A stretch of 5,742 nt of DNA from Sediminibacterium sp. GTDB lineage: Bacteria > Bacteroidota > Bacteroidia > Chitinophagales > Chitinophagaceae. Under the pieces are notes generated by a model. The model was not told the DNA's origin, did no database searches, and saw nothing but the letters and a program-made list of their open reading frames with translations. Positions 5,349 to 5,742 of this stretch are shown piece after piece (position 1 is the first letter of the stretch; each line of letters opens with the position of its first letter). The stretch spans positions 1 to 5,742 of the forward strand of contig JAQBNJ010000546.1 of the NCBI GenBank assembly GCA_028288645.1. The letters are read 5' to 3'. The position numbers and the translations under genes are program-made.

Positions 5349-5742
5349 CTATTGTTTAGCATGCCTTATTTCTACCAGTTCAGCATCAATAATGATCGCG
5401 CTGTTAGCGGGGATTTGTGCATTGCCTTTTTCGCCGTAGGCCAATGCAGCAGGGATAAACAATTGCCATTGCGATCCTTCGGGCATAATGCGCATCGGAT
5501 CCGCCAACCCCTGGAACAGATCAGCATAGGTTGCCGCGAAAGGTTTTTTTGACTGGTAAGTATCTTCCACGATGGTCCCATTGGGTAGCCTTGCTATCAG
5601 GTTAATGATCAGTGTGTCTGTTCCTGCGGCATAAGAACCTTTGCCGGTTTTGAGCACTATATAGTGAACACCACTTGGTAACACACCTACGCCGGGTCTG
5701 CCTTTCAGTGAAGCAAATAGTTGCTCTTCTTCTCTTGCAGCT
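5349..5742 (-). CDS. FKBP-type peptidyl-prolyl isomerase-like protein, 5' end outside the window
   Basis: The C-terminal 130 residues are visible; the frame is open to the window edge, so the start lies outside. The first visible residues, AREEEQLFASLKGRPGVG, match the linker before the FKBP domain of the middle paralogue (ETELFNALKDKPGVG), so the missing part is probably an N-terminal helical domain and signal peptide. The FKBP domain begins at LPSGVHY and ends with AELVEIRHAKQ and a TAG stop. It shares LPSGV-Y, IP-NSA and AELVEIR with the middle paralogue. In the pocket, Tyr82 is kept (LAYGEKG), but Tyr26 is Leu, Phe36 is Val, Asp37 is Glu and Trp59 is Leu by eye. Catalysis may therefore be reduced. 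It is the first of three in transcription order, and no terminator is obvious before the next gene. Confidence 0.85.
   Translation of the reverse strand, partial: AAREEEQLFASLKGRPGVGVLPSGVHYIVLKTGKGSYAAGTDTLIINLIARLPNGTIVEDTYQSKKPFAATYADLFQGLADPMRIMPEGSQWQLFIPAALAYGEKGNAQIPANSAIIIDAELVEIRHAKQ

Overview
The window reads as a Bacteroidota chromosome segment, most likely from a Chitinophagaceae-like lineage. The support is indirect: TACCTTTG boxes, matching the TAnnTTTG -7 consensus of Bacteroidota, sit just upstream of two genes; Shine-Dalgarno sequences are absent; signal peptides end in FAQ or AAQ; and the EF-G sequence is of Bacteroidota type. Everything lies on the minus strand except a small plus-strand toxin-antitoxin pair. 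The genus is a guess.

Left part (1-2440): a long imperfect hairpin (23-100) and a strong intrinsic terminator (150-181) lie downstream of a standalone fusA-like gene for elongation factor G. The reading frame would be about 716 codons, but an in-frame TAA at 774-776 splits it inside domain IV. Both halves remain in the same frame and are well conserved, so the lesion is either very recent or a base error. No ribosomal protein genes of the str operon adjoin it.

Middle (2441-3415): a HigB/HigA type II toxin-antitoxin module, toxin first, on the plus strand. A 7-bp inverted repeat overlaps the likely promoter just before higB and may be the HigA operator. higB appears to carry a one-base insertion near 2888-2889 that removes the conserved end of its THKEYD motif; correcting it would end the toxin one base before the higA start. 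The module is bracketed by two nearly identical 48-bp palindromic repeats in direct orientation (2509-2556 and 3338-3385).

Right part (3416-5742): three consecutive minus-strand genes for exported FKBP-type peptidyl-prolyl isomerase-like proteins. The first in transcription order is cut by the window edge, and the last ends at an intrinsic terminator (3418-3443). They are diverged paralogues. The middle one keeps more of the canonical FKBP pocket, while the outer two have lost key aromatic pocket residues. A 23-bp perfect inverted repeat (4359-4381 / 4426-4448) lies in the 366-bp gap between two of them.

Two themes deserve attention: small lesions in two otherwise well-conserved genes, and intergenic hairpins or tracts built from short repeated words in four of the five gaps.
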